A stretch of DNA of 64,000 bases from Ctenosaura bakeri. Its lineage: Eukaryota; Chordata; Lepidosauria; Squamata; Iguanidae. Shown piece by piece: positions 1 to 11,265 of this stretch. A program made the translations under genes and the position numbers. Location: the NCBI GenBank assembly GCA_948474755.1, contig CAOLHI010002556.1, forward strand, positions 62,001 through 126,000, given 5' to 3'. The notes beneath the pieces were generated by a model. That model saw only the letters and a list, made by a program, of their open reading frames with translations. It made no database searches and was not told where the DNA came from. The first letter of the stretch is position 1, and the number at the start of each line of letters is the position of its first letter.

Positions 1-897
1 CACTAGGAAGGCTCTCTCTTGTGTCCTCACTAGACGTACCTGTTACGGTGATGAGACTAAGGGAGAGCCATCCCCAAGGATTTTAAAAACTAGAGCATGC
101 CCAAGATACGGCCTTTCAGTGTGGTATGAATACAAATTCCTGAGAAACATGAGCAGGAACATGCTGTTGAGCTCATGCCTTGCTAATCAACCTTTTGACA
201 GGCCAGTGTAGGAACAGATTTAGATGTATTGTCTGTGGAGGGTCAGCACATTTGTCCAGGAAGAAGTCTGATACAACAGTGGAATGTTTGGAACTCCATT
301 TTTTTCCAGCCTGTAGTCAGTTTAATTTTTTCTTTTTCATTGGATACATTTGTGGGGGAAACATTGGATACATTTGTGGTGGAAATGTTTAGGAGAAACC
401 AAACACACTTGCCCTAGCCACTGTGAAGTGGCAAAATTCTGGATGTAGCAGTGGTTCATTTGCAGATCTCCACCTCAACAACAGAGAATGGAAAACCATT
501 ATATATGACAGATAGAGGTTCAAATAAGGAAGTGGTCCCTATGTGAATTACTTCCTAAATCAGGAACTTCCAAAATATTATCAAATGAATATTGGAATGT
601 GTATCTTTGTGCGGAAATCATCCATCTGTATTGCATTAAATTCAGCTGCATGCACATCTGTGTGCATATTCTGGAGCTTGTAGTTCTAGCACAGCTGGAA
701 TTGAATTAAGGCACAACCAGTGGCCTAAATTCAGTTACTAGTTCTGACTACAAAAGAGCCGTTAAATCAATTGGAACTTGGTAAATCAACATACACATAT
801 AGAATCAATTGATTCAACAGATCTGCTTTAGTTGGGATTAACAGTTGGGTTTAGACCAGAATTTGGGACAGCCCCAGGAACAACCATTATTGTAAAC
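1..897. other. AT-rich flank, no gene seen
   Basis: No ORF here has gene-like character. The only structure I see is a two-copy 24-bp tandem repeat (listed separately) and a short inverted repeat of ggctctc near position 10 with gagagcc near position 63. The text around 665-695 resembles the attctggagtttgtagtt arm of palindromic MITEs seen at 1.55 kb, so it may be a worn copy. Confidence 0.5.
339..386. repeat. 24-bp tandem duplication, 2 copies
   Basis: The unit beginning attggatacatttgtgg occurs at 339-362 and again at 363-386 with about one mismatch. It is a local duplication, probably from replication slippage. No function is implied. Confidence 0.85.
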
Positions 898-1000
898 TAG
901 GGATAGGTCAACCGAATCTGCTGAATCCACTTGGGAAGGATTCGAGATTCGCAGATCTGACTCCCTGGGCCAAAACAAGTGAATTGAATCTTTCGAATCC

Positions 1001-1240
1001 CTGCATGCCCGGAGGCCTGATCTGGAGCAAGCGCCCTGGATCTGGTCCACACGGGCATGCAGGGCCAGCGAGAGCCGTTTTCCTGCACGCCCAGAGGCCT
1101 GAGCTGGCGCAAGAGCTCCGGATCCCACCCGCACAGGCACACAGGGCCGGCAAGAGCCGCTTTCCTGCATGCTCAGAGGCCTTAGCTGGCATGAGCACCC
1201 CGGATCAAGCTCGTTCCTGCTGTCTGCCCCTATAGCTGCC
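1001..1240. repeat. GC-rich 82-bp minisatellite, ~3 units, inside the hAT element
   Basis: Units start at 1001, 1083 and 1165, each with a ctgca(t/c)gc start followed by an aggcct core. The period is 82 bp and the third copy is cut short. GC content is far above the surroundings. Overlapping ORFs on both strands (up to 137 codons on the minus strand) are a by-product of GC-rich sequence with few stops and do not indicate a gene. Confidence 0.85.
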
Positions 1241-1283
1241 TCCCTCTGCAAGGTAATTATTCTCTTCTTCCTATTCTTTTGAC

Positions 1284-1469
1284 TTGAGACTGGAGTGTAG
1301 GGATTGAGACTGGATTAGAGGTTGGTGTTGGTTTGTTTTTGTTAAGTGCCTTCCTTGTTTTAGGATTTGAGACTGGACATCCGCGTAGAGAATTGAGACT
1401 GGGCTAGAGGCTTGTATTTTTGGTTTTTTGTTTTATTAAAGTGCCTTGCTTGTTGCAGGACTTGAAACT
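1284..1469. repeat. Second tandem repeat in the hAT element, period 83-95 bp
   Basis: The words ttgagactgg, ctagagg and aagtgcctt recur in order in blocks starting at 1284 and 1367, with a third start (ttgaaactt) at 1462. Each unit ends in a pyrimidine-rich run followed by ag (ttgttttag, ttgttgcag), so it resembles a splice acceptor. That may be chance. Confidence 0.65.
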
Positions 1470-1520
1470 TGACAGGAAAATACAGTGTTCTTGAGATTTC
1501 AAGGACAGCTGAAGAAGATT

Positions 1521-1664
1521 CCTTTGCATGGCTCCTGTGCCAAGCTCTTTCATACACAATTCTGGAGTTTGTAGTTGGACAAGGTGTCAGAGCCTTCTCT
1601 GCCAAAGTGTGCTAGTGCATCATCAAACTACAAATCCCAGAATGACATAAAGAGCTATGCAAAG
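1521..1664. mobile_element. Palindromic MITE nested in the hAT element
   Basis: Outer arms ctttgcatggctc (from 1522) and gagctatgcaaag (to 1663) are inverted, and inner arms attctggagtttgtagtt (1559-1576) and aaactacaaatcccagaat (1625-1643) are inverted with few mismatches. This aactacaactcccagaat-type hairpin is a common format of small DNA elements in lizard genomes. Confidence 0.6.
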
Positions 1665-1706
1665 AAAACCAATTTTGATCTGGATAATCTCTGTACTGTA
1701 GTATGT

Positions 1707-1776
1707 GGCCCTGTTTACACAGGTAGGAAAATGTGGGATTAATAATCCACATTTTCCTGCTTGTGTAGAAAGGGTC
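1707..1776. repeat. 70-bp palindrome (MITE remnant)
   Basis: The arm 1707-1740 contains gaaaatgtgggatt and the arm 1744-1776 contains aatccacattttc, separated by 3 bp. The two arms pair over nearly their whole length with a few mismatches. It sits inside the 898-2259 element and probably inserted into it. Confidence 0.7.
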
Positions 1777-2259
1777 TTCATGTCATTTTCAATCTGGCAA
1801 GATCCTGAGGCAAAACTATGACAATTGTCCTGGCCAGATTTCTTCAGAAAGAGGTTTGCCTTTGCCTAGGCTTTTGCTAAGGCTGAAAGAGTGTGTCTTT
1901 CCCAAGATTATCCTTGCCCCTTTTTTGTTTTGTTTTGTAATAGTCAACCCAGGAGATAACATCATCTTGAACATCCTCCAACATCTGGAGCAACTACCAA
2001 ATGACATGTAATTCTTAATAAGAAGTATATGGGTATGTTTTCCTGAAAGTGAAAACTATTATTTAAATGTTTTCCATTAAACAAAGATGTCAAATTCTGC
2101 TTCAAAACACTTTTAAATATAAGTGCTTTATTTCCTTTGCTTTTTAAACTCTTTTGTAAAAAAGGATTCGAAAGATTTGAGATTCGTGGATTCGCAGAAC
2201 CTTCCAGGGATTAAGATCCGGATCTGGATTCGGAAAATTCTGGATTTGTCCCATCTCTA

Positions 2260-3120
2260 TTTTAAACCGTTATACTGCAGTCCTACACATTTTGACCTTT
2301 ATTTTTGAGTAGACATGGATAGAGTTGCATTGAAAGTTACCACAGTATTGAACTGTATAATGTTAACTAGTAGAGTAGCATTCTCCTTATGGAAGAAATC
2401 TTTCTGTAGAATCCAGCCGTAAAATTTCAGCTTTTTAAAAGGGCTTAGTTAAATGCATTCATCTCTCTTTGATAAGTTTCAGGTGCTTTGTGGATATGGA
2501 AGAATCTTTTTTAAAATTGGTTCTTACATTTGAATGCTCAATTTCTTCATGATAAAATGTGTGTAATATTAAATGAGATATGCTTGCTGGGCATTTTTAT
2601 TCAGTAAATTGGGTATTGAATGTTAGGGGATGACAATATAGTAAATTCATTAATGATTACTCACACATTTAACACTGTTGCTTAAAAAAGAATCTTCGGG
2701 ATTACTGTCTTAAGGCATTCATTCTTTTTTTGTGCTAACACATCTTATTTGGAAAACTAACATTTTTTTTCTGAAGGGTATAAAATGCTGGCAGTCATTC
2801 AAAGTGTTGGTGATGTATTACCTTAGGAAGAATTTATGCACGTTACAAATAATTCTCTAGACATCTTGTAGCTCAAGTTTGAAATAAGGTAAATTACAAC
2901 CCACAGCATGTTTGTTTGTGCATGTTTAACCACAGCATTTCTCCCACATGTAGTAAATGAACTGCGCCACTGTTGTAAATGTTAATGATTTTCTTCCTTC
3001 TTTGCATAAAACAGAACAAACCTGATATGTATAATTACTGGATATATACTGGTACTAATTTACATTCAGTAGGCGTAGGTTGTGTGTATAGATGTAGGAA
3101 TGAGGGTACCCTAAACGGAA
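2260..3120. other. AT-rich intergenic or intronic sequence
   Basis: No gene, repeat family or regulatory block that I can name. ORFs are short and random. Confidence 0.5.
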
Positions 3121-3668
3121 GCTTAAAATAAAACTGATTGCCACATTAAATTTGTCTGGAAGCATCTTAACATTAGCCTACAATAGAGTAGGAGCAGCTG
3201 AAGGCTATACGTTTGTACAGTTTTACTATAAATATCTGTTGCTGTTAATTGCTGTAAAGTTGATTTTGACTGATGGCAACCATAAATATGAGAGACCCCT
3301 AAGATTGGTGGTCATCAACTGCCCTGCTCAGATCTTGCAGACTCAGGGCTGTGGTATCTTTGATTGAGTCTATCCACATTTAATGAGTTCTTCCTCTTTT
3401 CTTCCTGCCTTCTATTTTACCAAGCACCATTGTCTTTTCTAGTGAGTCATGTCTTCTCATGATGTGTACAAAATACAACAGCTTCAGTTCAGTCATCTTG
3501 GTTTCTAGGGAGAGTTCAGGCTTGATTTGCTCTTGGACTCATTATGTGTCTTTTTAGCAATCCACAGTATCCACAGAACACTCTTCCTGTGCCACATTTC
3601 TAATGAGTTGATTTTCATTCTATATCAGCTTTCTTCATTGTCCAGCTTCCACAACCATACATGTATAT
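3121..3668 (-). mobile_element. RTE/BovB-like LINE 3' end, copy 1 (antisense)
   Basis: Read on the minus strand, the segment gives a broken C-terminal reverse transcriptase region. It starts near 3662 with MYGCGSW, then HIMRRHDSLEKT near 3475-3436, then WIDSIKD near 3376-3356. These match, from memory, the C-terminal part of BovB/RTE-type LINE proteins common in squamates. Stop codons and frame breaks show it is dead. The low-coordinate end (3121-3240) lies beyond the coding part and should be 3' UTR or tail. It aligns along its length with 9887-10430 in the same orientation. Confidence 0.7.
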
Positions 3669-6600
3669 CTATCACATCTGTACTCCAACATTCCATAATG
3701 ACTAGGGAATTTTTTTAAAAAATGCACATTTTTATATTTTCCATCCAAAACAGAGAACTTGAAAGCAGAGCATAAAACTATCCCTATCCTATCTATGAAG
3801 CTGAAATCTAATGCAGAAATATTAGTGCAAGACATTGTTTCTAGGGTAGTCTCATTTGTCCATCTCATTTTTAAACTGGAGACTAAGTATACCTCTGTAC
3901 CTCTAGCAGCATCCTATTCAACCTGAAATTTGACACATAGATCATGATGAAGAGAGGCCAAAAGAAGGTCTTTTGGAAGTATCTTCCTACAAATGAGGGA
4001 GGGAGGTGGCAGCCAGGAAACATTCTTGTTTCTACACGTCTTAGGAAGCTGAGATTTGATACACATGTAGCCCAAAAAAAGAGTGATTGCTTAAAAAAAA
4101 GAAAAGAAAATCTGTACACCTAGTTGTCAAAACATTACCTCATAATGGCAACCAACATTCCAACAGAAAATGAGAAGAGGCACAAATGGGATGGGACAAT
4201 GACAATGTTATGATTTTGTGACATTTTTAGAGAAGGGTTGGGTGAAGAGACACTTTGAGTAGCAGTTTGAGTAGGATACAAAAATATGGATTGATTGGTG
4301 AATGCGGCTTCAGAATGAATGTGTGTTTGGATACAGCTCTTTTTAAAAAATAATTTTTAATGCCCAGAATATTGTTGAATGTAAGACGAGAGCCTCACTT
4401 AAAGGGGTGTGTGTGTTATGATGTAAATATTGTAAAAGCTATGCATAACCAGTGTACTGATGCTTATCTTAGAATGGAATAATTTTCACACAGTAGCAGT
4501 AGGAGGTTTCAGCTGAATGATTCATCATAATCATGATCCTGTGGATTCCATAATTCCATGACTCTATTATTTGGCATCAGGAATTTGGTTTGCTGTATCC
4601 TTATCCTGCTGGGATCTGCCTGCACTTGCCTTTTTTGCTTTATCTTTTCCCCTGGAGAAGATAATTTTGTTGGTTTCATGGCACTCAAGAAAATGCTTTA
4701 AGATATTTTAAAATGTATCAAAGGAGGAGACTTTCATTTTATCTTTAACTTGTAAGAAAGACTTTTGAAATCCAGAGCTATTGCGAAGAAAGCCAGCTGT
4801 CTGATCCAAAGACACTGAAATAACATGTAAGAGGTTTGGAGAAAATGCATAGCCACTAATATGTTGGCAAGATGTGAAACCATTTCTTCCACATGGTCCA
4901 AAACAACAGAGACAAAATTGGTGTGTTGTTTGCTTACATCAGTCACAAGTAATCCTGGAAATTACAGGGCATGCATCAATTATGGGCAGATGTGTAAAAA
5001 TGATAGTGAACAACAAATCAGTTGAACACCTGGATAGTCAGAAAGCATTCCAGCCTTTTCACTGATTAGTTTCCCTTAGAAGTAAATAGTTTTTCTTGTT
5101 ACAAAATGATTTTCTGTGTAATTGCTTAGAATTTACTTTCCCCAAGGATGAAACCATCATATTTGTCCATTCTACCTTCCACCATGGATCCCATTTAGAT
5201 GACTTAATTAATTTGTTTCCAATTTAAGCTGTGCATTAGTGAGTGATAATATTAGTATGGGCACTCTACTAATGACAGTTTCATTTAGTGATGAGGGAAC
5301 TAGAAAGCTAGCTAGAGTTCATCTAATAACATGGAGTGTTTTCCTAGGTGGCTGACTCTAGACCCAATACTATATGTCCTTACTATTTCAACATTAGATG
5401 TGAAATCATATCAAAGGAACTCTTAACAAGAAGATATCTTAAAAGGATTTCATTGCAATGTTATTCTGTACTGTAATTGAAAGATGTAATGAAATAACAA
5501 ACTCGGGTGTTTATAATAATTTAACTTGGATATGGTATTTTCTGTATATGTCTATTTTCAATAATTAAGAACATTCGTGCTGCACTGCACATTGGTTACA
5601 TTTACATGACACAACAAGCAGGCACCCTGCCCTATGCATAAGCAATGTGCAACACTTGTAGCTTCACTCTGTGGTTTGTTTATTGTGTTTGGCGGCAGGA
5701 AGCTTCCCCTCTCTAGTTGGTCCCTGCTCAACAAATCAGAGGAAGATCTGAGGATTTGTTTTTAGTTCTTTTTCTGGTTTGTTGGGAGAGAACAAACCAT
5801 CAAAGGGTAGCTGCCTGTTGCACAGAAGATAGCAGTTGGATTCCTATTAGAGACATATGATGACATAACATCCTGTTGCACCAGTTTATGTGTCTTTGTG
5901 GGTATTGTGGAAGAAGGTATCCAGTACGTCCTTGTCCAGTGACCCTTCTCCTCATGTGCAACATGAATTTGAAGGAGCCAAAGTACATCCCCATGTCCAG
6001 GCAGTGGCTACTGGGGTTGGGAGACATCCAAGTACCATCTAGCTGCACATCCGCAGCTGGGGAAACCACCAGCATCATATAGGTTTTTGTCCAGAATAAG
6101 CTATTTAGATGTTCCTGTTGCAAATAAGAGCAGTTGAGAAGAGTACACCAGTTTGTTCTTCCCCCCCACTTCCCACTCTGTTTGTACTGAGTTTATTAGA
6201 TTATAATAGAATCAAATCAAATAGGATAAAATAGTGTTACAATGGAATGGAATCAAAGCAGTGAGAATTGTTTTCAATGAAGAAGTTACTTCCACCAGTA
6301 TTGTCATACACCTGTCCTTGCTGACTTTTCAGCTTTGTAGCTACTATATTTATTAGCATTGTCTGATAAATTACTGCTGACGTGAAAGAGCCAGTTTAGT
6401 ATTGAACATGCTCAATAATACAAACACACAAGTAGATTCTACAGCAAAATGCTGCAGTGGATCTCCAGTTGTGGGCACCAGAGGTACCTTTTCTTGCCAC
6501 TCATTCCTGCAAGCCAGTAGAAGAGGAAGACAGTTTATTTCACTGGTGGTCTGACTGTGGCACTCTTTGCAACATAGATAGTAAGTCTCCTGAGCACTAT

Positions 6601-8554
6601 TGACAAAGATGAGCTTTCCCTTTGCCTAGCTAGAAGGAGAGCAGGGAAATCTTTCTGGTAGCCATATTCACAGACATAAATAGCATTTGTGAGGGAAAGC
6701 TCTTCCTTGCTCTTCTCACTAAGCACAGCTCTTGCTTGTGTACAGAGGACCTCTGTACTCTTTGGGGAAAAGAAGGAGCTGCCTCAAGCAAATGTCGAAG
6801 CAAATGTACTTCAATAACCCATTGGGTTCCCCATACTTTCTAGAAATTCTCCTTTTGTTTATTAATGCTGCCATTTTGCTTTCAGTCTGACCGTGCTATA
6901 ACAGACAATGGAAAGCAAGCTCACACTATCTGGGACCACCAAGGTGAAGGTGTTTGACCAGTGACAAGAGTAGTATGCCATTCTTTGGGGACAGAGCTTA
7001 AATGTCTCTGTTCACATTTTAAAATATTGACATGTATGAGTGGGATGGATTTCCCCCCTGCCTTCTTAACTTTTCCCTCACCTTTGTTTCTGCCTTTGTA
7101 CAGGGAGCCTCTCACTTCTGTGTTGTAAAATTGTGTTGTGTGCTTTGCCACTGTGAAAACACACAGCAGTTGTAATAGTTTTATCACACAGCATCGAGTA
7201 AGAAATACTTTATGTAAGGCAGGAATAGGAACTGTATAGCCATAGACTATGTATACCCCCCCAACTGTTTTTGCAATCCCCTGGGCCCTTTCAGGCCCCT
7301 GATACTCCCCCCCCCAAAAGGTTTCAAAGGTCAAATTCCCATCCTAAAAGCCTCTTAGAGCAGCCACCCATAACTATTTCACTCTTCAATAGGATTTTTT
7401 TAAATAAAATTGTGATTGCACTTCTGACCATTTCTACTTTTGATCTTTTTACTTGCCTTGTGTTTTTGGAACTAGTTTAGTAAATCTTAAGGATGGAAAA
7501 TTAGCCCCTAGCACTTGCCTTCTCTGGTAAGTATGTGCAGAAAAGAACTCATTCAAGTGATTCCTGAATGATAGTGTTACTCAAGGGATTAGGCTAATAA
7601 TGCTGTGCTTTAAAAAAAAAAACTGTCCTCACAAACCTGTTTCCTATAGACAGCTAGTCCCTTTATGCTGCAAAAATACTGCATGCTGAACCTGTTCCAC
7701 AAGTGCATTACATCAAATTTATTTGTGCATTTACCTTTTCTATTCCATTCTTGCATACAGATTGGGCATGAGAAGTGGCTAAAATATCAGAGGCCGCAAG
7801 TCTCAGAGGGTGCCTATGAAGATGGATTTTTCTTTTGTACTTAATGTTTTCAGTTAAAAATATGATGAAAGTGATTGTTTATTTTGCAGAAAATAAACAG
7901 AAAACAGAAACAGAAAATAAACAGTAAAAAAGTGTAGTTTCTTTGTTTTTGCACTGCTATGGTAAGAGTCATCCCCTCCCCGAGAAAAAACTTGTATATT
8001 CATGCTCTTGTATATATAAAGTTGTAGAACAGTAACTCAGCACTTAGGTGTGCTGCAGTACCAACACATGGATGTGGCAGACTTTTGTGGTTTAAGTAGA
8101 AACCATGGAATGTTTCATGCGTGTATGCTTAACTTGAGACCCCACAGTTCAGCTGAGTAAATAGTAGTAAATGCATGCCTATGCATGTTTCAGTAATGTG
8201 GCAATTAGGGGTTAAAGTGCCATGAAAATACAGATGGTTTGATGCAAAATAGTATTGAAAATGAAAATGTAGAATATGTAACACTTGCTCCTCTAAACAT
8301 GATTGCTAAGCAGTTTCATCAACAGCTTGGAGAATCTTGGAATGTTTAGAAAAGAATTTAGAAATGCTGAAACTATAATGCTGAACCCAAATGCTTGCTT
8401 TGTTTAGTGCCAGACTGCCATATATGCTATTTTTTCATATACAAAAATCCAATCATATTTAGAATTATGTTGTACTATTATTTACATAGTTCTTTGAAAA
8501 GTCGTGCAACAAAGGAATAGGAAGTAAAACTGCCAATATCATAAGCCTGTGAAG
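3669..8554. other. AT-rich sequence, no gene identified
   Basis: Nothing gene-like is supported. Minor features are a possible degenerate duplication near 3905-4070 (gaaatttgacacata and gagatttgatacaca), a short inverted repeat aacaaatc/gatttgtt at 5730-5760, and a doubled cagaaaataaacag at 7888-7924. The 107-codon minus-strand ORF at 5800-6123 and the 137-codon minus-strand ORF at 6921-7334 have no recognisable domain and look random. Confidence 0.45.
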
Positions 8555-8722
8555 CAATCCTACTTAGAAAATCCATGCACTTCCAAAAGAATATGATGGA
8601 GCTGGAGAAAGTGCAGATATGGGCAACCAGAATACCTGGGGGGGCTGTAACACCTCCGTTTTGAGGAAATGTTATAATAACAGGAGCTTTATAAATTAGA
8701 AAGAAGGCTAGAAAGAGAAGAC
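8555..8722 (+). mobile_element. CR1-like LINE fragment
   Basis: The text gagctggagaaagtgcag followed by gggcaaccagaat and later tgaggaaa follows the order seen in the 3' coding part of CR1-type LINEs (LEKVQ..ATR.. coding zone). Only about 165 bp is recognisable. Family call by memory of the consensus. Confidence 0.45.
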
Positions 8723-8727
8723 ATGAT

Positions 8728-8842
8728 TGTGTGTGTATGCACATAAGGCGACCCCATGAATTTCATAGGATTTGGGGAGGGGGCAGAAGGGATAATCAGA
8801 GGTGGCTTTGCCAATTGTTTCCTCTAAAATATAGCCTACAGC
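8728..8842 (-). mobile_element. 5S-headed SINE, body and tail only (antisense)
   Basis: Read on the minus strand it gives gctgtaggctatatttta, then cctctgattatccc, then cctatgaaattcatgggg and a CA-rich end. This is the body of the SINE whose complete copies lie at 54860-55090 and 46921-47140. The 5S head is missing, so this is a 5'-truncated copy. Confidence 0.65.
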
Positions 8843-9000
8843 ACTTAGCAAACAGGTATATAATTATTTGCCTCTGTGGGAAGGAATAATTGGCTGTTTA
8901 GCTGTTAGAAGTATAAATGTTTGGGCTTGTGAAAAGCATGTGCCATATGGCGATTGGGCTACCTGGTACAAAGGTTGCAAATCTCATGCATCCTCTGTAT

Positions 9001-9110
9001 GATAGATGGCATGAGTGTGGCTGGACTGCAACTCCTAGTTGTCATAGGCAGTGGTAAAGAATTCTGAGAGTTGCACTTTAACACCTGCACTTTGACATTC
9101 CATTCCTAAT
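9001..9110. mobile_element. hAT-type MITE fragment
   Basis: Contains ggctggactgcaactcctag and an inverted partner gaattctgagagttgcact. The gactacaactccca hairpin format is the same small palindromic class as at 1.55 and 39.5 kb. Boundaries are uncertain. Confidence 0.4.
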
Positions 9111-9111
9111 C

Positions 9112-9390
9112 AAGGGTGGGGAAACACTTTCAGCCTAGGGCCAAATTCAGTGTCAAAGAAATTCTTCAGGGTACATTGCAGTGGTGGATAAAGCCAGCAG
9201 GAAAATGGTGTGACCAGCAGCTTAAAACACTTACTGCCAGGAGGAGCTTTTCAACCTTTTAGATTGGAAAAATAACTATGTAAAACTGGGAAACCACTCA
9301 TCTCAGGGTATCATGAGGAAGGGAGTATGGCCCACTGAGGAACCTCAGGAGCTGAATTTTCCTTCCTGTGCTCTAAATAGCCTAGTATAG
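9112..9390. mobile_element. hAT-like element fragment
   Basis: The start aagggtggggaaacactttc with cctagggccaaattc matches the usual start of hAT-type non-autonomous elements in reptiles (aggggtggggaacct then gggcc). No matching right end was found, so the extent is a guess. Confidence 0.35.
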
Positions 9391-9500
9391 TGGTTCCCAA
9401 CTAGAGTACGCGTACCCCCAGTGGTTCAAACGAGGTCATTTAGGGGTATGCAAAAAAATATTGAATAATGGCAGAAAAAGTATAAAGTCTAAGCCATTCT
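9391..9500 (+). mobile_element. hAT-like terminus
   Basis: The string agtggttcccaactagag then tacgcgtaccccca and later ggggtatgcaaa has the layout of a common hAT terminus (gtggttcccaacc followed by tacgcgtacccc). The CpGs in an AT-rich setting support a transposon end over local DNA. No partner end was located. Confidence 0.5.
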
Positions 9501-9689
9501 TGGAGGATGTCACAACTTGATGCAGTCATTGATTGCCCACGGCATTTGAGGTTTTGCCCTGGAACCTTAAGGGGAAGGGGAGGAATCATAGGAATAAAGA
9601 GAAGAGTGACGCACAAGCCGAATTTCCAGCTGCCATTGGCCCATAAACTTTTTTTAAAGACTTTCTCACATGCATATGCGGACATATTT

Positions 9690-9844
9690 TTTAAATCTTT
9701 AAATCTCTTTGTAACTTGTTATGACGTTTGTAGCTTATTTAACTTATTTTATTATTTTAAACTGCTTAACTTGTTTTAATTCTATTTCCAAGCTGCCCTG
9801 AGATCTTTTGATACAGGGTGGCATCTAAATATTTTAGATTATTT
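9690..9844 (+). mobile_element. LINE 3' UTR end
   Basis: An AT-rich run is followed by aagctgccctgagat and gggtggcatctaaat, which matches the terminal ccgccctgag..gggcggtataaat motif of CR1/L2-like LINEs in reptiles. The body upstream is not recognisable. Confidence 0.45.
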
Positions 9845-9886
9845 AGAGAGCCAGTGTGATGTAACAGTTTGAGCAATAGACGGCAA
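9845..9886 (+). mobile_element. Truncated head of tRNA-derived SINE
   Basis: gagagccagtgtgatgtaac followed by agtttgagcaatagac is the 5' head of the tRNA-type SINE seen at 35018. It stops abruptly where the RTE/BovB-like copy begins, so the junction at about 9886 is an insertion or rearrangement point. Confidence 0.55.
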
Positions 9887-10495
9887 AGCTTAAAATAAAA
9901 CTACAATACTGTATTTACCACATTGAATTTATTTGAAAGCATCTTAACATTAGCTACAATAGAGTAACCAAAGCTGAAGGCTATACCATTGTACAATTTT
10001 GTGGACTTTTACCTTAATATACATATTTGTTGTTGTTAATTGCCATCAAATTTACTTCACTTTATGGCAGCCCTAAGAATTAGAGACCTCCAAGTCACTC
10101 TTGTTATCAGCTGTCCTGCTCAGGTTTTGCAGATGCAGGGATCTGTCTTCCTTGATTGAGTCTATCCATCTGTAATGCAGTCTTTCTCTCTTTCTACTTA
10201 CTGCCTTTTATTTTACCAAGCACTGTTGTCTTTTCTAGTGAGTCATGTCTTCTCATGATATGGTCAAACTACATCGGCCTCTGTTTAGCTGTCTTGGTTT
10301 TTAGGGAAAATTCAGATTTGATTTGCTCTAGGACCCATTAATTTGTCTTTTTGGCAGACCAGAGTATTCATAGAATTCTTCTCTAGCACCACATTTCGAA
10401 TGAGTTTATTTTCTTTCACAGCCTCCATGATGGTATGGACAATCCTAACTTTAGTAATCAATGATTTATCTTTACACAACTTAGACCCAGACTAT
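9887..10495 (-). mobile_element. RTE/BovB-like LINE 3' end, copy 2 (antisense)
   Basis: Aligns in the same orientation with 3121-3668, sharing gcttaaaataaaact at the left edge, gaaagcatcttaacattag, and the long block from ttgattgagtctatccat to gagtcatgtcttctcatgat. Minus-strand translation again shows the degraded C-terminal reverse transcriptase zone. It continues about 65 bp past the part shared with copy 1. Broken by many stops. Confidence 0.7.
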
Positions 10496-11265
10496 CTGTT
10501 ATTTTGATTGCCGCCCTGGAAAAGAGGAGAGCACAGCCATAGCCTTCGCCCTATGATGAAGTACACTGTAGATCATAGCTAGTAAGTTCTGTATAGAAAC
10601 AGCCATGGGTCTGGCAACCCAACCCTCCCTGCAAGGGAAAAGAGCTGGGGGACACATAGTCTGATTTTGGGTCCTTGCATATTTGCTATATTTGCATAAT
10701 TATTAGATAATTGTTTTATGCTTAACACCTTGTCTGTTTAATGTATAATTGGCATATTCAGTGGCTTGGCTCTCATTTGGTTCTTTTCTTTGAATTATCT
10801 ACTCTACATATATGTTATTTCCCTTTTTAAAGTTGTAGAATAGGAGTAGTCTGAACTGGATTGATCTGTGGGAGTTTGATCACAGGTAATGACACAGTCT
10901 GAAGACAGGCCACTAGTGAGCACATGTTACAGCTGTATGTCTTAGATCAGATGACGATGATGCACTACAACTCCCATCATTCATGATCATTTTTCCATCC
11001 TGAGTGAAGGTGTTCCTATGTGTTGTAATCCAGCAACCTACAGGACCCAAAGCTAGAAGCCAGTGCTAGATGAGGAAAAAAGCTGTTTCTGGGAGTGCAA
11101 TAGGGTAAATCTGATTTCCTCTCCTCTTTCTCCAAGCTCCACCCATGTGTCATGATTTTCATTTCATCTCACTGCACAGTTTAAATGTAAACAGTCTCAT
11201 GTCTAGTTAGAATTCTGAGCAGCTGTGTTTAACGTGAGTTGAAAATTGCTGTAGCGGTTGTTACA
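10496..11265. other. Intergenic sequence with a hAT-MITE remnant
   Basis: The only named piece is around 10960-11050, where gcactacaactcccatcatt has the squamate hAT-MITE format. The rest shows no coding signal. Confidence 0.4.

Larger units (their letters stand above)
898..2259. mobile_element. Non-autonomous hAT-like DNA transposon, 1.36 kb
   Basis: The left end reads tagggatagg and the reverse complement of the right end reads tagagatggg, so the termini are imperfect inverted repeats. Both sub-terminal zones are rich in gattcg/cgaatc words (about 900-1000 and 2165-2250). The flanks give a near-perfect 8-bp target duplication, ttgtaaac on the left and ttttaaac on the right. An 8-bp target duplication with AGRGATGGG-type ends is the hAT pattern. 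The interior has no transposase ORF. It holds an 82-bp GC-rich tandem repeat, a second tandem repeat of 83-95 bp, and two palindromic insertions. Family assignment comes from termini and target site only. Confidence 0.72.

Noticed and set aside
838..1251. 137-codon minus-strand ORF
   Set aside because: It follows the 82-bp GC-rich tandem repeat and repeats its own sequence with that period.
5730..5760. Inverted repeat aacaaatc/gatttgtt
   Set aside because: Short arms with mismatched centre; no larger element edges found.
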